A stretch of DNA of 5,029 nucleotides from Treponema sp. UBA2869 (lineage in GTDB: Bacteria > Spirochaetota > Spirochaetia > Treponematales > Treponemataceae), in the NCBI GenBank assembly GCA_002350445.1, contig DEEV01000109.1, positions 7,609-12,637 of the forward strand, in the 5' to 3' direction. The first letter of the stretch is position 1; each line of letters opens with the position of its first letter. The position numbers and the translations under genes are program-made. Shown here piece by piece: positions 1 through 5,029 of this stretch. A model generated the notes under the pieces. The model was given only the letters and a program-made list of their open reading frames with translations, ran no database searches and had not been told where the DNA came from.

Positions 1-762
1 GGTTCGGGAAAACAGTATCATACAGGTGTTGGACCGGGCGACATTGGCGAATATGTAATTTTGCCCGGCGACCCAAAACGATGCGCAAAAATTGCGGAAC
101 ATTTTGAAAATGCAAAACTTGTTGCAGACGTAAGAGAATTCGTAACATATACAGGAACGCTGGATGGAGTAAAAGTCAGCGTAACTTCTACAGGAATTGG
201 CGGACCTTCTGCTTCAATTGCAATTGATGAGCTTGCAAAAAGCGGTGCAAAAACATTTATTCGTGTTGGAACCTGCGGAGGAATGCAGGAAGACGTTCTT
301 GGCGGAGACATTGTCATTTCTACAGGTGCAGTCAGAATGGAAGGAACAAGCCGCGAATTTGCACCAATTGAATATCCGGCAGTTCCAGATTTTAATGTAA
401 CTACAGCCTTAGTTCAGGCGGCAAAAAATCTTGGAATAAGAAATCACGTTGGAGTAGTGCAGTGTAAAGATTCTTTCTTTGGACAGCACGAGCCGGAAAT
501 TATGCCAGTAAATTATGAACTGGAAAATAAATGGCAGGCTTGGCTTAAACTTGGCTGTCTTGCAAGCGAAATGGAAAGTGCGGCGCTGTTTATTGCCGGA
601 AGCTTTTTGCGTGTTAGGGTTGGTTCATGCTTTTTGGTTGTTGCAAATCAGGAAAGAGCAAAAAAAGGTCTTGAAAACAAACAGGCTCACGATACAGAAC
701 TTGCAATTAAAACTGCAGTAGAAGCTTTGCGCATTCTTATTAAACAGGATAAAAATAAATAG
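1..762 (+). CDS. udp: Uridine phosphorylase (5' end cut by window edge)
   Basis: Cytoplasmic pyrimidine salvage enzyme that splits uridine with phosphate into uracil and ribose-1-phosphate. The reading frame is open from base 1, giving 253 visible residues and a TAG stop. Family-like sequence (HTGVGPGDIGEYVILPGDPKR) precedes the TTG at 61, so that TTG is internal and the true start lies just outside the window; the family is usually about 250-260 residues. Visible NP-I family landmarks are PGDPKR at 22-27 (phosphate loop), STGIGGPS at 63-70, RVGTCGG at 88-94 (phosphate-binding Arg and following Thr) and SEMES at 189-193, matching the E. coli Glu196-Met197-Glu198 ribose-binding segment. The uracil-recognition loop reads GQHEPEIMP (161-169): the Gln is present, but the Arg expected nearby is not obvious. 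Uridine is the best substrate guess; a related purine or pyrimidine nucleoside is less likely. A terminator follows directly. The upstream context is not visible. Confidence 0.9.
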   Translation, partial: GSGKQYHTGVGPGDIGEYVILPGDPKRCAKIAEHFENAKLVADVREFVTYTGTLDGVKVSVTSTGIGGPSASIAIDELAKSGAKTFIRVGTCGGMQEDVLGGDIVISTGAVRMEGTSREFAPIEYPAVPDFNVTTALVQAAKNLGIRNHVGVVQCKDSFFGQHEPEIMPVNYELENKWQAWLKLGCLASEMESAALFIAGSFLRVRVGSCFLVVANQERAKKGLENKQAHDTELAIKTAVEALRILIKQDKNK

Positions 763-786
763 CAGCGTTATAAGCAAAAATCATAG

Positions 787-829
787 AAATCCTTAAAAAT
801 GCAGAAATGTGTTTTTAAGGATTTTTTTT
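787..829 (+). terminator. Intrinsic terminator of udp, shared with convergent nrdG
   Basis: A perfect 13-bp inverted repeat (787-799 with 812-824), a 12-base loop and an 8-T run (822-829) begin 24 bases after the udp stop. The T-run overlaps the nrdG stop codon on the other strand (828-830). Read on the minus strand, the same stem is followed by a poorer T stretch (TTTCTATGATTTTT), so it may also end nrdDG transcripts, less efficiently. The stem is AT-rich with a short GC core. Confidence 0.88.
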
Positions 830-1319
830 AGTGCAAATCCTTTAGATGCAGTATGCGCTGATTTTCGGACCCGCGGAATTCCAGCATTAAGTTTTTCTTT
901 TCTTCTATAAAAGGGCCGTCTATAAGAGTGTCTATACAGGAAAGCATTCGTTCTGTAAATTCAGTGTGTTTTCTACCACCTGGCAATAAATCTTTTTCGT
1001 AAATATAGCCGGTCCAGCACCAGATATCCTTGTCTGGATAAGTTTGTTTAATTTTTTCAAGAAACGGAGCAAGCACTTTTTGATTTTCTTCTTCGAAGGG
1101 TTCACCGCCTAACAACGAAAATCCTGAAATATGCGAAGAGGAAAGTAACTGCAAAATTTCGGCTTCAGTTTCTGATGTAAATTCGTTTCCGTATTTAAAG
1201 TCCCAGGTTTGCGGTTGGAAACAGCCCTTGCAGCAGTTTCGGCAGCCGCTTACAAACAGCGAAACCCGAACTCCAAGACCGTTTGCTACATCAAAATTTT
1301 TTATTGCGCCGTAATACAT
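828..1319 (-). CDS. nrdG: Anaerobic ribonucleotide reductase activating protein (radical SAM)
   Basis: Activase of class III ribonucleotide reductase: it reductively cleaves S-adenosylmethionine at a 4Fe-4S cluster and installs the glycyl radical on NrdD. The product is 163 residues, the normal size. Cluster ligands fit CX3CX2C with Cys26, Cys30 and Cys33 (motif SGCRNCCKGC; Cys29 is an additional cysteine). The SAM-binding GGEP motif is at 71-74, followed by DIWCWTGY and, near the C-terminus, FRGSENQRI, both typical of NrdG. ATG at 1319 is chosen because family similarity begins at MYYGAIKNF; the frame stays open upstream to 1409, but that part lies inside nrdD and has no family resemblance. 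The start is one base after the nrdD stop, so translation is probably coupled. The only SD-like purine run (GAAAGGG) is about 15 bases upstream, rather far. The usual NGPG(V/T)R motif reads NGLGVR at 13-18, a Pro-to-Leu change explicable by one base. Confidence 0.95.
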   Translation of the reverse strand: MYYGAIKNFDVANGLGVRVSLFVSGCRNCCKGCFQPQTWDFKYGNEFTSETEAEILQLLSSSHISGFSLLGGEPFEEENQKVLAPFLEKIKQTYPDKDIWCWTGYIYEKDLLPGGRKHTEFTERMLSCIDTLIDGPFIEEKKNLMLEFRGSENQRILHLKDLH

Positions 1320-1320
1320 A

Positions 1321-3483
1321 CTAAAGATGTAAAACCCTTTCTTTAATTTCCTGTGTTCGTCCCTGATTCCAGTACTGGGTTCCAATGTAGCCGCAGGTTC
1401 GGCGGGCAACGTTCATTGTACTCTGATCGGTGTTTCCGCACTGCGGACATTTCCAGATTAATTTGCCATCGGCATCTTCTGCAATCTGAATCTCGCCTGT
1501 ATAACCGCACTTCTGGCAGCAGTCAGATTTTGTGTTCAATTCGGCATACATAATGTTTTCATAAATATGCTTAAGCACTGCAAGAACAGCAGGAATATTG
1601 TTTTCCATGTTTGGAACTTCTACATAGCTTACGGCTCCTCCCGGACTTAATTCCTGGAACTGACTTTCGAAGGTAAGTTTTGTAAAGGCATCCATCTGTT
1701 CTGTTACGTGAACATGATAGCTGTTTGTAATATAGTTTTTGTCTGTTACGCCCGGAATAATTCCAAAGCGACGTTTAAGGCATTTTGCAAATTTGTATGT
1801 TGTACTTTCGAGCGGTGTTCCATAAAGACTGAATGCAATAGTTGTTTCTTCGCGCCATTTTGCACAAGCTTCGTTCATGTGGCGCATAACTTCAATGGCA
1901 AACGGAGTTGCTTCCGGATCTGTATGAGGCTTGCCTGTCATAAAGCGTACACATTCACAAAGTCCGGCATAGCCGAGCGAAATTGTTGAATAACCGTTGT
2001 AAAGCAGCTTGTCAATTTTTTCGCCTTTTTCCAGGCGGGCAAGGGCACCGTTCTGCCAGAGAATTGGCGCAACATCACTTGGAGTGCCAAGAAGTCTCTT
2101 ATGGCGACTCATAAGTGCACGGCGGCAAAGTTCAAGGCGCTGATCAAAAATTTCCCAGAATTTATCCATGTCGCGGTTCGAAGAACATGCAACATCTACA
2201 AGGTTAATTGTTACTACACCCTGATTAAAGCGTCCGTAAAATTTTGGACGGCCTGTTTCGTCGCGGTAAACTGTAAGGAACGAGCGGCAGCCCATACAAG
2301 GGTAGCAGTTGCCTTCCTTAAGTTCAAACATCTTCTTTTCAGAAATGTAATCAGGAACAAGGCGCTTTGCTGTACATTTTGCGGCAAGCTCTGTAAGGTA
2401 AAAATATTTTCCGTCCGGCTCAATATTATCCGGTTCAAGAACGTAAATCAGCTTAGGGAAAGCCGGAGTTACCCAATAGCCGGCTTCGTTACGAACACCC
2501 TGATAACGCTGTTTTAAAACTTCTTCTATAATAAGAGCAAGATCTGCCTTTTCCTGCTCGTTGCGCGCTTCGTTCAAATACATAAAGACAGTTACAAAAG
2601 GACTCTGTCCGTTAGTTGTCATCAAAGTTACAACCTGGTACTGAATTGTCTGAACACCGCGGGTAATTTCGTCGGCAAGGCGGCGCTCTACAATGCGGTC
2701 AAACTGCTCTTTTGTAAAACTAACACCGGTTTCTTCCACAGTCTGATTCAATTCTTTAATGAGTTTTTTGCGGCTTACTTCTACAAACGGCGCAAGGTGA
2801 GTAAGCGAAATTGACTGGCCGCCGTACTGGCTTGAAGCAACCTGCGCAATAATCTGGGTTGCAATGTTGCAGGCTGTAGAGAAGCTGTGCGGAGTGTCAA
2901 TCTTTGTTCCGCTGATTACAGTTCCGTTCTGAAGCATATCTTCAAGGTTTACAAGATCGCAGTTATGCATGTGCTGCGCAAAATAATCTGCGTCGTGAAA
3001 GTGAATCATACCTTCGTGATGAGCCTGAACAATATCTTCGTCCAGAAGGAAGCGGCGTGTAATATCCTTAGAAACTTCGCCTGCCATATAATCGCGCTGA
3101 ACCGAAACAACAGTTGCATTTTTATTTGAATTTTCCTGCTTTACTTCTTCGTTTGCACATTCAAGCAGCGAAAGAATCTGCTGGTCAGTAGAATTCTGCT
3201 TTCGCATAAGAGCGTGGCGGTAACGGTATGTAATATAAATTCGGGCAATATGGAAAGCACCAATGCGCATTAATTCAGTTTCAACAAGGTCCTGAATTGC
3301 TTCTACATTCATCTGAACCTTGCTTGCGTAACATGCGTCTTTTACTTTTGAAGCAACGGCCTTAATATATTCTTCGGTAATTCGGTCAGTTTCGGGAACC
3401 GCCGCATTTGCCTTTGTAATTGCATTTACAATTTTCTGAACGTCAAAAATTGCTTCTTCGCCATTGCGCTTGATAATCTTCAT
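1321..3483 (-). CDS. nrdD: Anaerobic (class III) ribonucleoside-triphosphate reductase
   Basis: Glycyl-radical enzyme that makes deoxyribonucleoside triphosphates from NTPs in the absence of oxygen; cytoplasmic and activated by NrdG, encoded next. It is 720 residues, full length for the family. Residues 1 to about 92 form an ATP-cone (starts MKIIKRNGEEAIFDVQKI), the allosteric nucleotide sensor. The catalytic barrel contains HNCDLVNLEDML with Cys175 and CMGCRSFL with Cys399, which align with the two active-site cysteines known in E. coli and phage T4 enzymes. A C-terminal zinc site is formed by Cys656/Cys659 and Cys679/Cys682. The radical motif RRTCGYIG puts the glycyl radical at Gly698. ATG at 3483 is chosen because the ATP-cone begins there and a G-rich SD-like run precedes it; an in-frame GTG at 3513 would add ten residues lacking family character. 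Stop is TAG. It is first in a two-gene operon and probably regulated by NrdR. Confidence 0.97.
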   Translation of the reverse strand: MKIIKRNGEEAIFDVQKIVNAITKANAAVPETDRITEEYIKAVASKVKDACYASKVQMNVEAIQDLVETELMRIGAFHIARIYITYRYRHALMRKQNSTDQQILSLLECANEEVKQENSNKNATVVSVQRDYMAGEVSKDITRRFLLDEDIVQAHHEGMIHFHDADYFAQHMHNCDLVNLEDMLQNGTVISGTKIDTPHSFSTACNIATQIIAQVASSQYGGQSISLTHLAPFVEVSRKKLIKELNQTVEETGVSFTKEQFDRIVERRLADEITRGVQTIQYQVVTLMTTNGQSPFVTVFMYLNEARNEQEKADLALIIEEVLKQRYQGVRNEAGYWVTPAFPKLIYVLEPDNIEPDGKYFYLTELAAKCTAKRLVPDYISEKKMFELKEGNCYPCMGCRSFLTVYRDETGRPKFYGRFNQGVVTINLVDVACSSNRDMDKFWEIFDQRLELCRRALMSRHKRLLGTPSDVAPILWQNGALARLEKGEKIDKLLYNGYSTISLGYAGLCECVRFMTGKPHTDPEATPFAIEVMRHMNEACAKWREETTIAFSLYGTPLESTTYKFAKCLKRRFGIIPGVTDKNYITNSYHVHVTEQMDAFTKLTFESQFQELSPGGAVSYVEVPNMENNIPAVLAVLKHIYENIMYAELNTKSDCCQKCGYTGEIQIAEDADGKLIWKCPQCGNTDQSTMNVARRTCGYIGTQYWNQGRTQEIKERVLHL

Positions 3484-3486
3484 AAT

Positions 3487-3493
3487 CCCACCC
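3487..3493 (-). promoter_or_regulatory. Probable nrdD ribosome binding site
   Basis: On the minus strand GGGTGGG lies three bases before the ATG at 3483. It resembles GGAGG with one central mismatch and is unusually close to the start codon, so initiation may be modest. It supports ATG 3483 over the in-frame GTG at 3513. Confidence 0.5.
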
Positions 3494-3502
3494 AATTTTT
3501 TT

Positions 3503-3524
3503 CTTAAAAACACATTTTTTTAAG
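3503..3524 (-). other. AT-rich hairpin in the nrdD leader
   Basis: An 8-bp inverted repeat (CTTAAAAA at 3503-3510 with TTTTTAAG at 3517-3524) and a 6-base loop sit about 10 bases upstream of the nrdD SD-like run. It would form in the 5' untranslated RNA of nrdDG. The stem is almost all A-T, so stability is low and a regulatory role is speculative. Its sequence also occurs, inverted, in the terminator at the other end of the operon. Confidence 0.4.
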
Positions 3525-3558
3525 TTTTTTTCGCAAAAATCCGAAACATAGAATTTTG

Positions 3559-3574
3559 CATTTGTCAATAGTGT
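3559..3574 (-). promoter_or_regulatory. Possible degenerate second NrdR site (half-site)
   Basis: On the minus strand this segment begins ACACTATT, matching 7 of 8 bases of the left half of the NrdR box consensus, but the right half does not match. It lies 42 bases from the stronger site at 3601-3616, about four helical turns. NrdR boxes normally come in pairs about three turns apart, so this is suggestive only. A perfect TTGACA hexamer (3563-3568) overlaps it. Confidence 0.25.
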
Positions 3575-3600
3575 TTTTAAATATTTTTTCGCAAGAAATA

Positions 3601-3616
3601 GCGCTAGATATAGCGT
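3601..3616 (-). promoter_or_regulatory. Candidate NrdR box upstream of nrdDG
   Basis: The 16-mer ACGCTATATCTAGCGC (minus strand) is a near-palindrome that matches 12 of 16 positions of the published NrdR consensus acaCwAtATaTwGtgt, including the conserved central C-T-A-T-A-T-x-T-A-G core. NrdR is the ATP-cone repressor of ribonucleotide reductase genes. The site sits 118 bases before the nrdD start and just downstream of a candidate promoter, a sensible place for repression. The nrdR gene is not in this window. Confidence 0.55.
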
Positions 3617-3629
3617 ACTTCCTACTTTC

Positions 3630-3658
3630 AATTTATCGGTTATGATGTTTTTTTTCAA
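3630..3658 (-). promoter_or_regulatory. Weak candidate sigma-70-type promoter for nrdDG
   Basis: On the minus strand TTGAAA (3658-3653), a 17-base spacer and TAAATT (3635-3630) make a modest -35/-10 pair. Transcription would start near 3623, so the NrdR-like box at 3601-3616 would cover roughly +8 to +23. The region is very AT-rich and chance matches are easy. An alternative, a perfect TTGACA at 3568-3563, has no good -10 at proper spacing. Confidence 0.35.
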
Positions 3659-3708
3659 TAGGAAAACATATAAAAATTTATTTTTTTTTGGAGCAATTAA
3701 AACCGTAA

Positions 3709-3784
3709 CCGGCTTTCCGCTGTTCCGCTATCGCTCCATAGGGCTGTCTAAAACAGCCCTATGCTTCGCACAGCTCCAATCCGG
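3709..3784. repeat. Palindromic interspersed-type (REP-like) element
   Basis: A nested imperfect palindrome that is GC-richer than its surroundings. The core is a perfect 11-bp stem (3737-3747 with 3753-3763) and a 5-base loop (CTAAA). Outside it GCTGT (3719-3723) pairs with ACAGC (3770-3774), and CCGG (3709-3712) pairs with CCGG (3781-3784), with unpaired bases between. The edges have the CCGGCTTTCCGCT... and ...CTCCAATCCGGGCTA look of dispersed palindromic repeats that I recall from other bacterial genomes. It lies between divergent genes and has no T-run after the core hairpin, so it is not a plain terminator. No coding sequence is visible in it. Only one good copy is in the window, so repetitiveness is inferred. 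Confidence 0.6.
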
Positions 3785-3845
3785 GCTATGCTGAACTTAT
3801 TTATGTAAATCGTCTTTCCTTCGTTCCCATTCTCATTTATGCTCG

Positions 3846-3874
3846 TTGTAACAAAACAAAATATTCATTATAGT
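3846..3874 (+). promoter_or_regulatory. Candidate promoter of gpmI
   Basis: TTGTAA (3846-3851, 4 of 6 to TTGACA), a 17-base spacer and TATAGT (3869-3874, 5 of 6 to TATAAT) form the best -35/-10 pair upstream of gpmI. The expected start near 3881 gives a leader of about 110 bases that contains two hairpins. Confidence 0.6.
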
Positions 3875-3901
3875 ATAGAAGATTTTAGAATTAAATAAGG
3901 T

Positions 3902-3940
3902 AAGCCTAAAAATTGCTATTCGCAATTTTTTTAACGGCTT
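3902..3940 (+). promoter_or_regulatory. Terminator-like hairpin in the gpmI leader
   Basis: AAAAATTGC (3908-3916) pairs perfectly with GCAATTTTT (3922-3930) around the loop TATTC, and a 7-T run spans 3926-3932, giving the look of an intrinsic terminator or attenuator. AAGCC (3902-3906) and GGCTT (3936-3940) can close an outer stem around it. It lies downstream of the candidate gpmI promoter and upstream of the gene, so it could attenuate gpmI or simply protect the leader. The stem is AT-rich, so strength is uncertain. Confidence 0.5.
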
Positions 3941-3953
3941 GCTATTTATCAAC

Positions 3954-3972
3954 GGCCGCCTACCGGGCGGCC
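3954..3972 (+). other. GC-rich hairpin just upstream of the gpmI ribosome binding site
   Basis: GGCCGCC (3954-3960) and GGCGGCC (3966-3972) form a perfect 7-bp all-GC stem around TACCG. It ends five bases before the CAGGAG of the ribosome binding site. No T-run follows, so it is not a terminator on this strand. Likely roles are mRNA 5' stabilisation or an effect on ribosome access; both are inferences from position. Confidence 0.6.
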
Positions 3973-3977
3973 TTACT

Positions 3978-3983
3978 CAGGAG
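3978..3983 (+). promoter_or_regulatory. gpmI ribosome binding site
   Basis: CAGGAG is followed by a 9-base alternating TA spacer and the ATG at 3993. Sequence and spacing are good, and this decides the start over the in-frame ATG at 4005. Confidence 0.8.
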
Positions 3984-3992
3984 TATATATAT

Positions 3993-5029
3993 ATGGCAGA
4001 CACAATGCATGCTTTGGAAAAAAATCCAAACTGGAAAGGTCGTCGTGGTCCTGTTGTCCTGGTAATTATGGACGGCGTTGGATATGGTAAATATGAAGAA
4101 GGTGATGCAGTTAAGGCTTCAAAAATGAAGTATCTTGACTGGTTTACTGCAAACTGCCCTCACACAAAACTTAAGGCACACGGAACTGCTGTTGGTCTTC
4201 CAAGCGACGATGATATGGGTAACTCAGAAGTTGGACACAACGCTATGGGTTGCGGACGCGTATTCGCTCAGGGTGCTAAGCTTGTTGGTGAATCTATTGC
4301 CAACGGTTCTATGTTCGCTGCTGACACATGGAAAAAGCTTGTTAAAAACGTAAATGATAAAGGAAGCACACTCCACTTTATTGGTCTTGTTTCTGACGGA
4401 AACGTTCACTCTCACATTGATCACCTTAAAGCTATGATAACTCAGGCTTCTAAAGACGGTGTAAAAAAACTTCGCGTTCACGCTTTGCTCGATGGTCGTG
4501 ACGTAGATCCTACTTCTGCCTTGAACTACATCACTCCGCTCGAAGAATTCCTCGCTGGCTTTGCCGGTGTTGACTATCAGATTGCTTCTGGTGGTGGACG
4601 TATGTACATGACTATGGACCGCTACAATGCAGACTGGTCTATGGTTGAACGCGGCTGGAAGGCTCATGTACTTGGTGAAGGACGCAAGTTTGAATCTGCT
4701 ACAAAAGCAATCGAAACTTACCGCGCTGAAGTTCCTGGCATTTTGGACCAGGATATGCACGAATTCGTAATTGCAAAGGACGGGAAAGCTGTTGGTACTA
4801 TTGAAGATGGTGATTCAGTTATCTACTTCAACTTCCGCGGTGACCGTGCTTTGGAAATGACACGCGCTTTTGAAACTCCAAAGGGTGGAGATCTTCCATT
4901 TGACCGTGTACGCGTTCCAGCTGTTGAATATGCCGGAATGATGGAATACGATGGAGACGCTCATGTTCCAGCACAGTATCTTGTAAACCCACCAAGCATT
5001 GACCGCACAATGGGTGAATATCTTACAAA
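3993..5029 (+). CDS. gpmI: 2,3-bisphosphoglycerate-independent phosphoglycerate mutase (3' end cut)
   Basis: Cytoplasmic glycolytic and gluconeogenic enzyme that interconverts 3- and 2-phosphoglycerate through a phosphoserine intermediate with two divalent metals, usually manganese. The window holds 345 codons plus two bases of an enzyme normally about 510-550 residues long; it is open to the edge. Visible landmarks: VIMDGVG at 24-30 with metal-ligand Asp27, DDDMGNSEVGH at 72-82 with nucleophile Ser78, SDGNVHSHIDHL at 134-145, DGRDVDPTSA at 167-176, ASGGGRMYMTMDRY at 198-211, and FNFRGDR at 279-285. The segments KAHGTAVGLPSDDDMGNSEVGHNAMG and FDRVRVPAVEYAGMM resemble the plant and trypanosomatid form of the enzyme more than the Bacillus/E. 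coli form. About 18 residues precede the alkaline-phosphatase-like core. The start is fixed by a good ribosome binding site. It is divergent from nrdDG and has its own promoter, with two leader hairpins. Codons are enriched in GCT, GTT and CTT, consistent with high expression. Confidence 0.96.
   Translation, partial: MADTMHALEKNPNWKGRRGPVVLVIMDGVGYGKYEEGDAVKASKMKYLDWFTANCPHTKLKAHGTAVGLPSDDDMGNSEVGHNAMGCGRVFAQGAKLVGESIANGSMFAADTWKKLVKNVNDKGSTLHFIGLVSDGNVHSHIDHLKAMITQASKDGVKKLRVHALLDGRDVDPTSALNYITPLEEFLAGFAGVDYQIASGGGRMYMTMDRYNADWSMVERGWKAHVLGEGRKFESATKAIETYRAEVPGILDQDMHEFVIAKDGKAVGTIEDGDSVIYFNFRGDRALEMTRAFETPKGGDLPFDRVRVPAVEYAGMMEYDGDAHVPAQYLVNPPSIDRTMGEYLT

Noticed and set aside
61..63. TTG as the start of uridine phosphorylase
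   Set aside because: The frame is open from base 1 and its upstream residues match the family N-terminus directly before PGDP, so the TTG is an internal Leu codon.
1320..1409. Longer nrdG start giving 193 residues
   Set aside because: The extra 30 residues overlap the nrdD glycyl-radical end in another frame and have no NrdG resemblance; family similarity begins at MYYG.
2101..2517. 138-codon open frame on the plus strand inside nrdD
   Set aside because: It is antisense to the catalytic barrel of NrdD, with a Cys/Lys/Arg-rich composition typical of a shadow frame.
3545..3568. Minus-strand promoter built on a perfect TTGACA (3568-3563) with TATGTT (3550-3545)
   Set aside because: The spacer is only 12 bases and no acceptable -10 occurs at 16-18 bases.
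3709..3860. Integron attC site (spirochaete integrons exist)
   Set aside because: Although palindromic, it lacks RYYYAAC/GTTRRRY core sites in the right positions, and there is no integrase or cassette array.
3880..3992. Known metabolite riboswitch in the gpmI leader
   Set aside because: The leader is too short and simple, and I recognise no conserved aptamer core; only two plain hairpins are visible.
3484..3992. Small gene or tRNA in the large divergent spacer
   Set aside because: No frame with a ribosome binding site and plausible coding content, no cloverleaf; the region is explained by regulatory sites, hairpins and a palindromic repeat.
4224..4760. 178-codon open frame on the minus strand inside gpmI
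   Set aside because: It lies wholly antisense to a strongly recognisable GpmI core, has no recognisable motif, and is explained by the GC/AT pattern of gpmI codons.

Overview
The window is a chromosomal stretch of an AT-leaning bacterium, carrying housekeeping metabolism genes and no sign of phage, plasmid or transposase. The gene set fits an anaerobe: an oxygen-sensitive class III ribonucleotide reductase, its radical-SAM activase, a uridine phosphorylase of the kind seen in anaerobic Clostridia-like genomes, and a cofactor-independent phosphoglycerate mutase. The protein style and AT-rich spacers suggest a host-associated Treponema-like spirochaete. That assignment rests on recollection of protein families, not on a search, and should be held at moderate confidence.

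Layout. Bases 1-762 (+) hold uridine phosphorylase, lacking only its first few residues at the window edge. A strong hairpin-plus-T-run terminator at 787-829 closes it. Its T-run overlaps the stop codon of the convergent nrdG. Bases 828-3483 (-) are a two-gene operon, nrdD then nrdG, with one base between the genes. Bases 3484-3992 are a divergent intergenic region of about 510 bases. It contains the nrdD leader and control region (a candidate NrdR box, a weak promoter, AT-rich repeats and a hairpin), then a GC-richer palindromic element (about 3709-3784), then the gpmI promoter and a roughly 110-base leader with two successive hairpins. Bases 3993-5029 (+) hold the first 345 codons of gpmI, which runs off the window.

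How the genes work together. NrdG uses S-adenosylmethionine and a 4Fe-4S cluster to place a glycyl radical on NrdD, which then reduces ribonucleoside triphosphates to deoxyribonucleotides without oxygen. The N-terminal ATP-cone of NrdD and the putative NrdR site upstream would give allosteric and transcriptional control by nucleotide levels. Uridine phosphorylase salvages pyrimidine nucleosides and sends ribose-1-phosphate to central metabolism, where GpmI carries lower glycolysis. The convergent and divergent arrangement gives no reason to place udp or gpmI in the nrd operon.

No clearly new gene system is visible. The most interesting non-coding signals are the palindromic interspersed-type element, the two-hairpin gpmI leader, and the NrdR-like site in front of nrdDG.
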